From NCBI GenBank assembly GCA_902384555.1, contig CABMCD010000019.1, forward strand, positions 1 through 35,049: a stretch of DNA of 35,049 nucleotides, given 5' to 3'. How positions within the stretch are numbered: the first letter of the stretch is position 1; each line of letters opens with the position of its first letter. This DNA comes from an uncultured archaeon. Lineage in GTDB: Archaea; Micrarchaeota; Micrarchaeia; Anstonellales; Anstonellaceae. This document shows, piece after piece, positions 15,366 through 22,559 of the stretch. A program made the translations under genes and the position numbers. Below the pieces are notes generated by a model, which was not told where the DNA came from, made no database searches, and worked only from the letters and a program-made list of their open reading frames with translations.

Positions 15366-16055
15366 ATGGCGAAATCCAATCAAGGCATGTCCAAAAAGCC
15401 GGCCCGTTCCACCTCTTCGCCGTCATCTGCCCGGCGCTCCCTCTCCCCTTTTGCACTCCTTCTCACCGGCACGCCGGGCAGCGGGAAAACCAGCCTGGCG
15501 AAAGCCTGGTGCGAAAAGAGCGGCTGGATTTGTCTTTCGCTCACCGAGCTGGTGGAGGAAAAAAAGCTCTATTCCTTCATCGACCCAAAAGACGGGGCCA
15601 AAGTGGTCAAACTCGCGGCATTGGAAAAAGAGGCCAACCTGCGGATAAAGGCGCTTTCTGCCCGCAGTCGGCCAGCATCGGCCCACGCCCCAGGCATTTT
15701 AGTCGAGGGCCATCTGGGCTGTGAAATCAAGCTCGATGTCCGGCGCGTGCTGGTGCTGCGCCTGCACCCTGATGAATTGGTCCAGCGCCTCTCCCTGCGC
15801 CATTATCTGCCCGCCAAACTCTCCGAAAACAAGATGGCCGAGCTGCTGGACTACTGCACCCTGCGCGCGTTCGAGAATTACGGCAAAAAGAACGTGTTCG
15901 AGATGGACGGCACGGCAAAGAGTCTGGAGCAGAATCTAGCTCAATTCGAAAAATTCGTTTCCAGCCTCGAGCAGGACAAATCTTTCCCGGCCAGCATTTC
16001 ATGGGAAAAAGAATTGAGAAAAGAGGCCGAGCGACAAGCCAGAAGCGGGTTTTAA
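15366..16055 (+). CDS. adenylate kinase-like P-loop NTPase (AK6/Fap7-like)
   Basis: This protein of about 229 aa has a Walker A loop LTGTPGSGKTSLAK (residues 33-46), a following ICLSLTELVEEKKLY, and a second half with VRRVLVLRLHPDELVQRLSLR and a LSENKMAELLDYCTLRAFEN segment. This is the pattern of the AK6 (Fap7) family, NMP kinase-like ATPases that in archaea and eukaryotes aid small-subunit ribosome assembly. A short VEGHLG replaces the usual EGHF/EGHL element. The N-terminal 25 residues are Ser/Pro/Lys-rich and probably disordered. A TTG start at 15339 would overlap apbE; ATG 15366 or 15387 is more likely. A broader P-loop kinase identity remains possible. Confidence 0.78.
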   Translation: MAKSNQGMSKKPARSTSSPSSARRSLSPFALLLTGTPGSGKTSLAKAWCEKSGWICLSLTELVEEKKLYSFIDPKDGAKVVKLAALEKEANLRIKALSARSRPASAHAPGILVEGHLGCEIKLDVRRVLVLRLHPDELVQRLSLRHYLPAKLSENKMAELLDYCTLRAFENYGKKNVFEMDGTAKSLEQNLAQFEKFVSSLEQDKSFPASISWEKELRKEAERQARSGF

Positions 16056-16072
16056 TTTTATCCCGGCCCGGC

Positions 16073-16729
16073 CTACTTCCGCTTTCCTTCTGCCGCCTTT
16101 TTGTAATCCTCTTCAAACTGCTTGATGCCCTTGTCCGTAAGCGGGTGCTTGAAGAGCTTCTCGAAAATTTCGGGCGGCAGGGTGGCGATATGCGCGCCCA
16201 TCTTGGCCGCCTCCACCACGTGCATGGGGTGGCGCACCGAGGCCACCAGCACCTGCGTCTTGAATTCGTACTGGTCGTAGATTTGTAAAATGTCGGCAAT
16301 CAGCTCCATGCCGTCCTCGGAAATGTCGTCGAGGCGGCCCACGAATGGCGAGCAGTAGGAGGCGCCGGCCTTGGCCACCATCAGCGCCTGCCCGGCCGAG
16401 AAAACGAGCGTGACATTGCAGGGAATGCCCTCCTTTTCCAAAATCTTGACGGCCTTCAATCCTTCCGCCGTCATCGGCACCTTGGCCACCACGTTGGGGG
16501 CCCACTTGGCGAAATCGCGGGCGTCCTTCACCAGCTCATCTGCCGTGTTCCCGATGCCTTCGACCGAGACGGGGCCTTTGACGATTTTGCAAATCTCTTG
16601 AATGGCCTGCTTGTGGTCCCGCCCGCCCTTCATAATCAGCGTCGGGTTGGTGGTGATGCCATCCACCATTCAGGTGGCCGCGAGCTGTTTGATTTTGTCA
16701 ACGTCGGCTGTGTCGAGGAAGAATTTCAT
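16073..16729 (-). CDS. tal: transaldolase (TalC/MipB type), interrupted by an in-frame TGA at codon 20
   Basis: Read through the TGA at 16670-16672, this is a 217-218 aa small transaldolase, the family's full length. It starts MKFFLDTADVDKIKQLAAT, then TGA, then MVDGITTNPTLIMK; further on come VVAKVPMTAEGLKAV with the Schiff-base Lys, NVTLVFSAGQAL, CSPFVGRLDD and LVASVRHPMHV. The enzyme moves dihydroxyacetone units in the pentose phosphate pathway. The stop falls where relatives have Gly, so one GGA-to-TGA change would explain it. An ATG directly follows the TGA, but a re-initiated protein would lack the first strand and catalytic Asp6. Other genes here stop at TGA, so the code is not altered. 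GGGGTG lies before the true ATG at 16729. It may be a sequencing error, a recent pseudogene, or readthrough. Confidence 0.88.
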
Positions 16730-16768
16730 CAAAAACACCCCTTGTCTTTTTTCATCTGTGCCGCTACA

Positions 16769-16776
16769 CTTATAAT
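16769..16776. promoter_or_regulatory. TATA-like box shared by transaldolase and the divergent peptidase-like gene
   Basis: CTTATAAT reads as a TATA-like box on both strands. It is about 25 bases before the ATG at 16798 (leaderless). On the minus strand it would give a leader of about 18 nt carrying GGGGTG ahead of the transaldolase ATG. Confidence 0.5.
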
Positions 16777-16797
16777 TCCCATCTGCCCTCTCACACC

Positions 16798-18516
16798 ATG
16801 AGTCTTCTTCAACCCGTTTTGTCTCGAGAAACGCTGAAATCAGGACTCCCAAAACGAACCCAAGACATGTTGGAACTGTTAAGCAATGCATATTCCAAAC
16901 AAGGCCTATCCTTCACTCCCCAATTTTTGATTGGCGAGGCCGTCAGTCTGGTTGAACTCGAAGCCTATCTCCCTGCCGGGGGGGCTTACCTCCGTCCGAT
17001 TTATGGGCTTATGGAAAGGTGGGCTCAGCAGAAAAAACCGGTTGGGATATATGAATACGCCCGGCAGGAACTGGTAAGCGGTGCACGGCAGGCCTATCAT
17101 GCGGCCGCCGATTCCGAGAGCTCTCTTCGCAATTTTTTCTTGGACCACCTCAACGACCACCCCCTGCAGAAGGAAGCCATGGTCGATGAAGCCGAGAAGG
17201 AGGAATCTGCCGACGGATTCCGAGGCCGGTTTGCCCACGCCGTCGTTCTTGCCTTCAGCCCGCTTTCCCGCTATTCCATGCCGCGAATCCGCCATTATGT
17301 TAATTATTATGAAGAATCTCTGCACGAGACCCTCCCTTTCATGGAAGCAGAGGGGGGCGAACTCCAAGCAAGTCCGCAACTGGAACGGCTCCATGCGCTT
17401 CTGCTTCGCTATTTCGGCGGCATGCCCCTGCCAAGCGCCCTGTCCCTGCTGGTGGAGTATGTCCATCTCAAGAATGAGCATGCGGGGGAGGGCCCGGGCG
17501 AAGCGGAGCAAGCTCCCAATGGCAATCCGGCCGAGAATGCAGCCCGGTTTTCCTCAGGGAAGCGCATGGCCATGGACTTCGAGCTTCTGGAAGATATGAT
17601 GAAAATCAATGCGGAATCCCGGAACGAGCGGCTGGTGGAGCCGAATGGGACGGTTGTCTTGTGTGTTCATCCGGCGCAACGAGGCCAGTATTTTGAGAAA
17701 TCAAAAGAGTCGATGCGTTCCATGGCCAAGAACACGGGCTGTAAGTATATCGAGTTCGAAGGGTCTGGCTTCCAAGACAATCAGATTGAACTCAACAAAC
17801 ACATTCTGCAGAGCATTGGAGACATCACCGGGCCGCTTACGATTGCGTTTGACAACCATGGAAGCGAGACCGGGCAGAAGCTGAGCCCGAACGCATCGCT
17901 CTTCCGCTCCGAACAGTTTGAAATAGGCTACGATAGGCTGTTCGCGGCGCTCAAGAACTGGCAGCTTAAAAATCCAGATCAAAAAGCCAAGCTCATCTTC
18001 ATGTCTTGCCTGTCCTACGACTACGTGCTCAACCTCTACCGCCTCTGGGACGAACAGCTCCCCGCTTTCAAGCGCCCGACTGCAATCACCCTGTCTTATT
18101 CGGGGAGTTTGGCATTTTCCATTAACTCGCTGTGTGCTTTGAGATATTTTGAAGACATTCGCAACACCCCGTATACATTGGGCGGATTCATGCAGGGGCC
18201 GGAAGCGGCGATTTGGTTTTGGGGGGGCAACGCCTACGAGCCCCATACGTTTGGCCGCACGTTGAACAAGACCAGCAAATTTCTCTTTGGCCCCATCTTT
18301 TATGCGATGAGCCTTGGATACGTCAATCTTTTCACGCAAGTCAGCAGCGACTGTGCCATCTTTTGCGATCCCGGGGCCCAAATCCCCCACGGTTCGGAGT
18401 CAAACCGCCCGTTGTTCTGGCGCAAAAAAATCAAGGCGATTGGACAGGTCCGGGGGGGCCCAGAGAAGAAAAACGAATCCGGGCCCGAAATCGGGCGGGA
18501 CAATCCCTCTTCTTAG
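16798..18516 (+). CDS. putative clan CD (caspase/gingipain-like) cysteine peptidase
   Basis: I cannot name a family for this 572-aa protein, but residues 285-530 look like a clan CD peptidase. VVLCVHPAQRG (286-296) could be the first core strand. PLTIAFDNHGSE (346-357) has hydrophobic residues then His-Gly, with His354 the candidate catalytic His. AKLIFMSCLSY (397-407) has a hydrophobic strand then Ser-Cys, with Cys404 the candidate nucleophile. The spacing of 50 residues is caspase-like. Near the end CAIFCDPGAQ (519-528) recalls the GDP motif after the C25/gingipain domain. Residues 1-280 are mostly helical, without recognised motifs, and end in an acidic Gly/Glu/Asn-rich linker (228-250). 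There is no signal peptide, so it should be cytoplasmic. It sits alone on the plus strand among minus-strand pentose phosphate genes. Activity is inferred. Confidence 0.6.
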   Translation: MSLLQPVLSRETLKSGLPKRTQDMLELLSNAYSKQGLSFTPQFLIGEAVSLVELEAYLPAGGAYLRPIYGLMERWAQQKKPVGIYEYARQELVSGARQAYHAAADSESSLRNFFLDHLNDHPLQKEAMVDEAEKEESADGFRGRFAHAVVLAFSPLSRYSMPRIRHYVNYYEESLHETLPFMEAEGGELQASPQLERLHALLLRYFGGMPLPSALSLLVEYVHLKNEHAGEGPGEAEQAPNGNPAENAARFSSGKRMAMDFELLEDMMKINAESRNERLVEPNGTVVLCVHPAQRGQYFEKSKESMRSMAKNTGCKYIEFEGSGFQDNQIELNKHILQSIGDITGPLTIAFDNHGSETGQKLSPNASLFRSEQFEIGYDRLFAALKNWQLKNPDQKAKLIFMSCLSYDYVLNLYRLWDEQLPAFKRPTAITLSYSGSLAFSINSLCALRYFEDIRNTPYTLGGFMQGPEAAIWFWGGNAYEPHTFGRTLNKTSKFLFGPIFYAMSLGYVNLFTQVSSDCAIFCDPGAQIPHGSESNRPLFWRKKIKAIGQVRGGPEKKNESGPEIGRDNPSS

Positions 18517-19526
18517 CGGTTTTTCTCTTTCTTTTCCATCGCCTTCTTAACCGCCTTCTCAATTCCGGCCGCATCCATCCCAAAGTGCTTCATCAGCTCC
18601 AGCCCGCCGCCCGACTCGCCGAACTGGTCGGGCATGCCGACGCGCACTACGGGCACCGGGCACTCGTCAGCCAGCGCCTCGCACACCGCGCCGCCCAAGC
18701 CCCCCGTGATTTGGTGCTCTTCGGCCGTCACGACGCAGCCGCACTTTTTGGCGTATTGGGCCAGCGTCTTTTTGTCGATGGGCTTGATGGTGTGGCAGTT
18801 GAGCACGGCGGCCGAAACGCCGGAAGCGGCCAGATTCTTGGCCGCCTTGAGCGCTTCGAACACCGGCACCCCGCAGGCCACAATGGCCACATCGGAGCCG
18901 TCCGCCAGCACGTTGATTTTTCCAATCTCGAACGGAGTCGCGTCGGTGGTAAAAACGGGTGTTTTTTCGCGCCCAAGGCGGATGTAAACCGGCCCTTTTC
19001 TCGCCGCGGCCGCCTTGGCCGCCTTGTTGGCCTCCTTCTCATCAGAGGGACAGAGCACGCACACGTTGGGCAGCACGCGCATCAGGGCGATGTCCTCCAT
19101 GGCCTGGTGCGTCGCCCCGTCCGGGCCCACCGTGATGCCGGCATGGGCCCCCGAAAACTTGACATTCAAATTGTTGTAAGCAATATTGACGCGAATCTGG
19201 TCCCAGTTTCTTCCGGGCGAGAATACGCCGTATGCGGAGAAGAAGGCAATCTTGCCCTCCATCGCCAAGCCGGCCGCGACCGAGGCCATGTTCTGCTCGG
19301 CCACGCCGCACTGCACAAAGCGCGAGGGGAATTCCTTCTCAAACCAGTGCGTGCGCACCGATTCCGACACGTCGGCCGAGAGCACCACCAGCTGTTTGTT
19401 TTCTGTTCCCATCTCGGCCAGCGCCTGCCCCCAGCCGTCGCGGGTGGGCGCCTTCTTCGCGTCCGGCGCGAAGGGGTCGGCCAGTTTCATGGAAGGATTG
19501 AGTGCAAATGAAGTCGTCATGTCCAT
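18513..19526 (-). CDS. tktB: transketolase, C-terminal subunit
   Basis: This 337-aa half of a split transketolase carries the pyrimidine-binding and C-terminal domains. Marks are VVLSADVSES, FVQCGVAEQNMASVAAGLA (with the Glu that activates thiamine diphosphate), GITVGPDGATHQAMEDIAL, LCPSDEKEA and EEHQITGGLGGAVCEAL. With the N-terminal subunit it transfers two-carbon units in the non-oxidative pentose phosphate pathway. It begins six bases after the stop of its partner, so the two are an operon. Split transketolases are usual in archaea and some bacteria. ATG 19526 is used; ATG 19520, two codons on, is better spaced from AGGGG. The 3' end overlaps the convergent peptidase-like gene by four bases. 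Confidence 0.93.
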   Translation of the reverse strand: MDMTTSFALNPSMKLADPFAPDAKKAPTRDGWGQALAEMGTENKQLVVLSADVSESVRTHWFEKEFPSRFVQCGVAEQNMASVAAGLAMEGKIAFFSAYGVFSPGRNWDQIRVNIAYNNLNVKFSGAHAGITVGPDGATHQAMEDIALMRVLPNVCVLCPSDEKEANKAAKAAAARKGPVYIRLGREKTPVFTTDATPFEIGKINVLADGSDVAIVACGVPVFEALKAAKNLAASGVSAAVLNCHTIKPIDKKTLAQYAKKCGCVVTAEEHQITGGLGGAVCEALADECPVPVVRVGMPDQFGESGGGLELMKHFGMDAAGIEKAVKKAMEKKEKNR

Positions 19527-19532
19527 CGCCCC

Positions 19533-20399
19533 CTATGCCTTGATTTTGGCCCGTTGCGCCTGCAATTCGGCCAGCGCCAGTTTGGCTTCCTCCTCGTTGG
19601 GGGGCTTGCCGTGCCATTCGTATTTGTTTTCCATGAACGAAACGCCCCTGCCCGGCACCGTTTTGGCGATGATAATGGTGGGGGCCGAGTCGGGGTTTGA
19701 AACGGCGTTGGTTCGGGCCTCATCCAAGGCCTTCACTGCTGCCTTCATGTCGTTCCCGTCGATTTCGATGACTCTCCAGTTGAACGCCTTGTATTTGGCC
19801 GCCATGCTCTCCAGTGGCATGATGTCCTCGGTGCGGCCGTCAATCTGAATGAAGTTGCGGTCCATGATTTGAACCAGGTTTCCCAATTTGTATTTGGCGG
19901 CCAGCAATACAGCCTCCCACGTCTGGCCTTCCTCATGCTCGCCGTCCGAAGTCAGGCACCAAATCACGTGCTTCTGGCCATCCATTTTGGCGGCCAGCGC
20001 CATGCCGCAGGCCTGCGACAATCCCTGCCCCAGCGGACCGGACGAGGTTTCAATGCCGGCCAGCGCGCCGCGGTGGGGGTGGCCCTGCAAGGGCGAGCCC
20101 AGCTTTCGAAGCGTGGAAAACAATTTCTTGTCAAAATAGCCCGCTTCGCCCAAAACGGCATACAGCACCGGCGCGATGTGGCCGTTGGAGAGCACCACAC
20201 GGTCGCGCCCGCTCCACTGCGGCTTGGCTGGGTCGTGCTCAAGCGTGTGGAAATAGAGGGCCGTGAAAATGTCGGCCATGCCCAGGGGGCCGGCCGTGTG
20301 GCCGGATTTGGCGGGCAGCAGCATGTTGATGATGTCTGCTCTCACGTCGTTGGCCTTGCGTTGCAAATCGGAAATCGAATTCAGCCGGATGGCGCTCAT
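19533..20399 (-). CDS. tktA: transketolase, N-terminal subunit
   Basis: This 288-aa half binds the diphosphate of thiamine diphosphate. Visible are SGHTAGPLGMADI, RDRVVLSNGHIAPVLYAVL, GSPLQGHPHRG, ETSSGPLGQGLSQACGMALA, and the TPP-metal motif SDGEHEEGQTWEA followed by IMDRNFIQIDG. The ATG at 20399 follows AGGGA by about five bases; a GTG five codons upstream is part of the leader. A CTTATAAG box at 20441-20448 gives a leader of about 19 nt. It is followed directly by the C-terminal subunit and neighbours the epimerase and transaldolase, so the non-oxidative pentose phosphate genes are clustered. Confidence 0.94.
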   Translation of the reverse strand: MSAIRLNSISDLQRKANDVRADIINMLLPAKSGHTAGPLGMADIFTALYFHTLEHDPAKPQWSGRDRVVLSNGHIAPVLYAVLGEAGYFDKKLFSTLRKLGSPLQGHPHRGALAGIETSSGPLGQGLSQACGMALAAKMDGQKHVIWCLTSDGEHEEGQTWEAVLLAAKYKLGNLVQIMDRNFIQIDGRTEDIMPLESMAAKYKAFNWRVIEIDGNDMKAAVKALDEARTNAVSNPDSAPTIIIAKTVPGRGVSFMENKYEWHGKPPNEEEAKLALAELQAQRAKIKA

Positions 20400-20440
20400 C
20401 GTAATCCCTCGCACACCAAATGGAGCATAAGCGCACGATG

Positions 20441-20448
20441 CTTATAAG
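20441..20448 (-). promoter_or_regulatory. TATA-like box for the transketolase operon
   Basis: The palindromic CTTATAAG lies about 45 bases before the tktA ATG. The expected start is near 20418, leaving a leader with the AGGGA SD. Confidence 0.5.
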
Positions 20449-20490
20449 GCCTTGCGCCGGCGCAAAATTAGCCTGTTTTTGGACCATTTG

Positions 20491-21129
20491 TCAATCTTTT
20501 TGCAGCCGCTCCAGCTCTTTGAGCGCCTTGTCCGGCTCTTTGTGTCCGAACACGGCCGAGGCGGCCGCAAAGCGGTTCGCGCCGGCCTTGAGCGCATGGA
20601 GAATGGTCTTGGGGCCCACGCCGCCGTCGATTTCGATAACCAGTTTGGGATGGAGTTGGCGAAGCTGGCGCATCTTTTCTTCCACTTCGCCCATATAGGC
20701 CTGCCCGGCCCATCCGGGATTGACGGTCATCAAAAGCACGTGGTGCACGCCCTCCAGATGCGGCAGCAGGCGCGAGAGCGGAGTGGGGGGGTTGAGCACC
20801 CACGCGAGTTTCGAGCCCTTGGCTTCCACCATCTTCTTGATGCGCCCCTCGTCGCCCTCCATCACGCTCTCCAGCTGCACCTCAAAAATGCGGTTTTTGC
20901 CGCCCGGAAGGGCTTGGATAAAGCCCACCGGGTCGGAGACCATCAAATGGTATTCCACTTGCCTGTCGGCGGGCAGGTTCTGCAGCTCGGCCGTGCCGAT
21001 GGTGGTGTTGTTCACGAATTTGCCGTCCATGATGTCGATGTGAAGCGTTTTGGCCGAGGGGACCGAGCGCACGCGCGCGGCCAGCTCCTCTGGGGTGTAT
21101 ACGAGAATGGCGGGGGCAATATCAAGCAT
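20491..21129 (-). CDS. rpe: ribulose-phosphate 3-epimerase
   Basis: This 212-aa TIM barrel interconverts ribulose 5-phosphate and xylulose 5-phosphate. It begins MLDIAPAILVYTPEEL and carries LHIDIMDGKFVNN (metal and catalytic Asp), VEYHLMVSDP, LLMTVNPGWAGQAY, LVIEIDGGVGPKTI with the second catalytic Asp, and ANRFAAASAVFG, where the phosphate is held. ATG 21129 gives the family N-terminus and follows a TTATAAA box at 21164-21170; longer versions to 21162 or 21204 would start at or upstream of that box. It is separated from the transketolase genes by about 90 bases with their own promoter. With transketolase and transaldolase it links glycolytic intermediates to ribose 5-phosphate for the purine genes. 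Confidence 0.92.
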   Translation of the reverse strand: MLDIAPAILVYTPEELAARVRSVPSAKTLHIDIMDGKFVNNTTIGTAELQNLPADRQVEYHLMVSDPVGFIQALPGGKNRIFEVQLESVMEGDEGRIKKMVEAKGSKLAWVLNPPTPLSRLLPHLEGVHHVLLMTVNPGWAGQAYMGEVEEKMRQLRQLHPKLVIEIDGGVGPKTILHALKAGANRFAAASAVFGHKEPDKALKELERLQKD

Positions 21130-21163
21130 AACATACGCCTGCTTCTCCTCATCCACGCGCATC

Positions 21164-21170
21164 TTATAAA
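21164..21170 (-). promoter_or_regulatory. TATA-like box for rpe
   Basis: TTATAAA is centred about 38 bases before ATG 21129, giving a leader of about a dozen bases. Confidence 0.45.
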
Positions 21171-21326
21171 ACCAAAAGCCGGATGGCTGCGCCCGTCCGA
21201 CCAATCCCCGCCCATGAGTTTCCTTTCATCTTTTAAAGTTTGGGCCCCCATCCCTTCTACGAGGTGAAAATATGGGTCCCGGAAAGAAGCCTTGCTGCGG
21301 TTGCTAAACCAAGTCTGTCCATCTCT

Positions 21327-21334
21327 TTTATTTT
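21327..21334 (+). promoter_or_regulatory. TATA-like box for the nitrilase-fold gene (leaderless)
   Basis: TTTTATTT is centred 26 bases before ATG 21356. The spacer is almost pure pyrimidine (CTTCCTTCC type). Confidence 0.55.
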
Positions 21335-21355
21335 TCCTTCCTTCCTTTTCTATCC

Positions 21356-22273
21356 ATGCCCATGGGTTCCAAGCTCAGGCTCGCGCTGGTGCAGCTCGCC
21401 CCCCAGCCGGCGGACCGCGCCGGCAACCTGCGGCTGGCCGAAGCCCTCATCGGCTCCAAAAAGGCCGACATTTTCGTCTTTCCCCACCTCTTCAGCACCG
21501 CGGCCGGGCCGGAGGAGGCGGCGCGCCTGGCCGAGGGGCCGGATGGGCCCACGCCGGCGTTCATGAAAGCGCTGGCCCAGAAGAAGAAGGCCTATGTGCT
21601 GGGCTCGTATTTGGCGGAAAACAAGAAAGGAAAAATAAAGAAAACAAAAAAATCCGAAACATCGAATTCCAAACCCTTCATCCGCTTCCTCGCATTCGAC
21701 CCCAACGGAAACGTCATCGGCGTCTATGACGCCATCCACCTCTGCTCCATCCGCGGCGAGCCCGACCACTTCTCGGCCGGCGGCAAGCTGCCCTTTTTTG
21801 ATTTGCTCACCTTCCGTTCCGGCATCATCGATTCCTATGATTTGCGCTTTCCGGAACTGGCGCGCGAATTCGCCCTCTCCAACGGCTTCATCCTCTTCGT
21901 GGCCGGGGCATTCAAGCGCTCCGAGCGCGCGGCGTGGGACGCGCTTCTGGCCGCCCGCGCGGTCGAGAACCAGATGTTCTGCATTGGCTGCAATTTCGCC
22001 TCCACGCCGGAGGAGCGGGTTGGGGCGCCGGCCGATGCGGCCGCTCCCCGGCCCGATTCTTCATCCAATTGCTACTGCGGCGGCTCGGCCGTGTTTGCCC
22101 CCGACGGGCGCAAGCTGCACCAAGCCGGCGAGGGGGACCAGGTGCTGATTTTGGACATCGACCCCTTCGAAGTGGAGTGGAACCGCATGTCGCTGCAATA
22201 CATCACCGACGCCAAAGCCGCGCCCAAGCGCGCCAGAAAGCGGGTGCACGAAAGCCCGCTGGACAAGGAGTGA
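21356..22273 (+). CDS. nitrilase-superfamily fold protein lacking the catalytic triad
   Basis: This 305-aa protein has the whole carbon-nitrogen hydrolase scaffold: LRLALVQLAPQ, DIFVFPHLFS, VIGVYDAIHL, then GIIDSYDLRFPELAREFA and WDALLAARAVENQMF. In active members the triad is Glu (FPE), Lys (YxKxHL) and Cys (CYDLRFPE). Here these are His44, Ala126 and Ser160, so all three are replaced while the flanking motifs remain. The protein should be unable to hydrolyse amides or nitriles by the family mechanism; a binding, scaffold or regulatory role is inferred. A Lys-rich insert (about 88-106, KKGKIKKTKKSE) interrupts the fold. ATG 21356 matches a leaderless start; ATG 21362 is the alternative. A small gene follows closely, probably in the same operon. 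Confidence 0.85.
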   Translation: MPMGSKLRLALVQLAPQPADRAGNLRLAEALIGSKKADIFVFPHLFSTAAGPEEAARLAEGPDGPTPAFMKALAQKKKAYVLGSYLAENKKGKIKKTKKSETSNSKPFIRFLAFDPNGNVIGVYDAIHLCSIRGEPDHFSAGGKLPFFDLLTFRSGIIDSYDLRFPELAREFALSNGFILFVAGAFKRSERAAWDALLAARAVENQMFCIGCNFASTPEERVGAPADAAAPRPDSSSNCYCGGSAVFAPDGRKLHQAGEGDQVLILDIDPFEVEWNRMSLQYITDAKAAPKRARKRVHESPLDKE

Positions 22274-22277
22274 GAAC

Positions 22278-22535
22278 ATGAAGGATTCGTCCCCCCATCA
22301 CAAGCTGACCGTCCATCTATCGCATGCGGCCGCCAAAATCGTAAGCCCGGACGAGGCGCAGATGCTCATCAAGTGGTCCTGGGAGGAGATGGAGAAAAAG
22401 AAGAAAGACGGCTACAATCTCTTCCGCTTCCCAAAGCTGGGCGTGTGCGTGGTGCGCGACGGGGACGAGCTGGTCATCCTCACCGACGCGGAGCAGCAAA
22501 AAGCGCTGGCCAAATCCGGCCATGAAAAAGAATAG
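22278..22535 (+). CDS. small hypothetical protein
   Basis: I do not recognise this 85-aa protein. It has an amphipathic first half (VHLSHAAAKIVSPDEAQM), a Lys/Glu-rich helix (WSWEEMEKKKKDGYN), then strands FRFPKLGVCVVRDGDELVI and a helix. The end is charged. There is no signal peptide. It starts four bases after the nitrilase-fold gene with an AAGGAGTGA SD, so the two are co-transcribed and may work together. Confidence 0.75.
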   Translation: MKDSSPHHKLTVHLSHAAAKIVSPDEAQMLIKWSWEEMEKKKKDGYNLFRFPKLGVCVVRDGDELVILTDAEQQKALAKSGHEKE

Positions 22536-22559
22536 CGTTTTTTGCGGCCGCCCCTCTCC

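Noticed and set aside
16670..16672. Idea that TGA is read as glycine (as in some candidate-phylum bacteria) or as selenocysteine
   Set aside because: acdB, secD, purL, purQ, apbE, the nitrilase-fold gene and alaX all end at TGA and would run on. The position is Gly, not Cys/Sec, in relatives.
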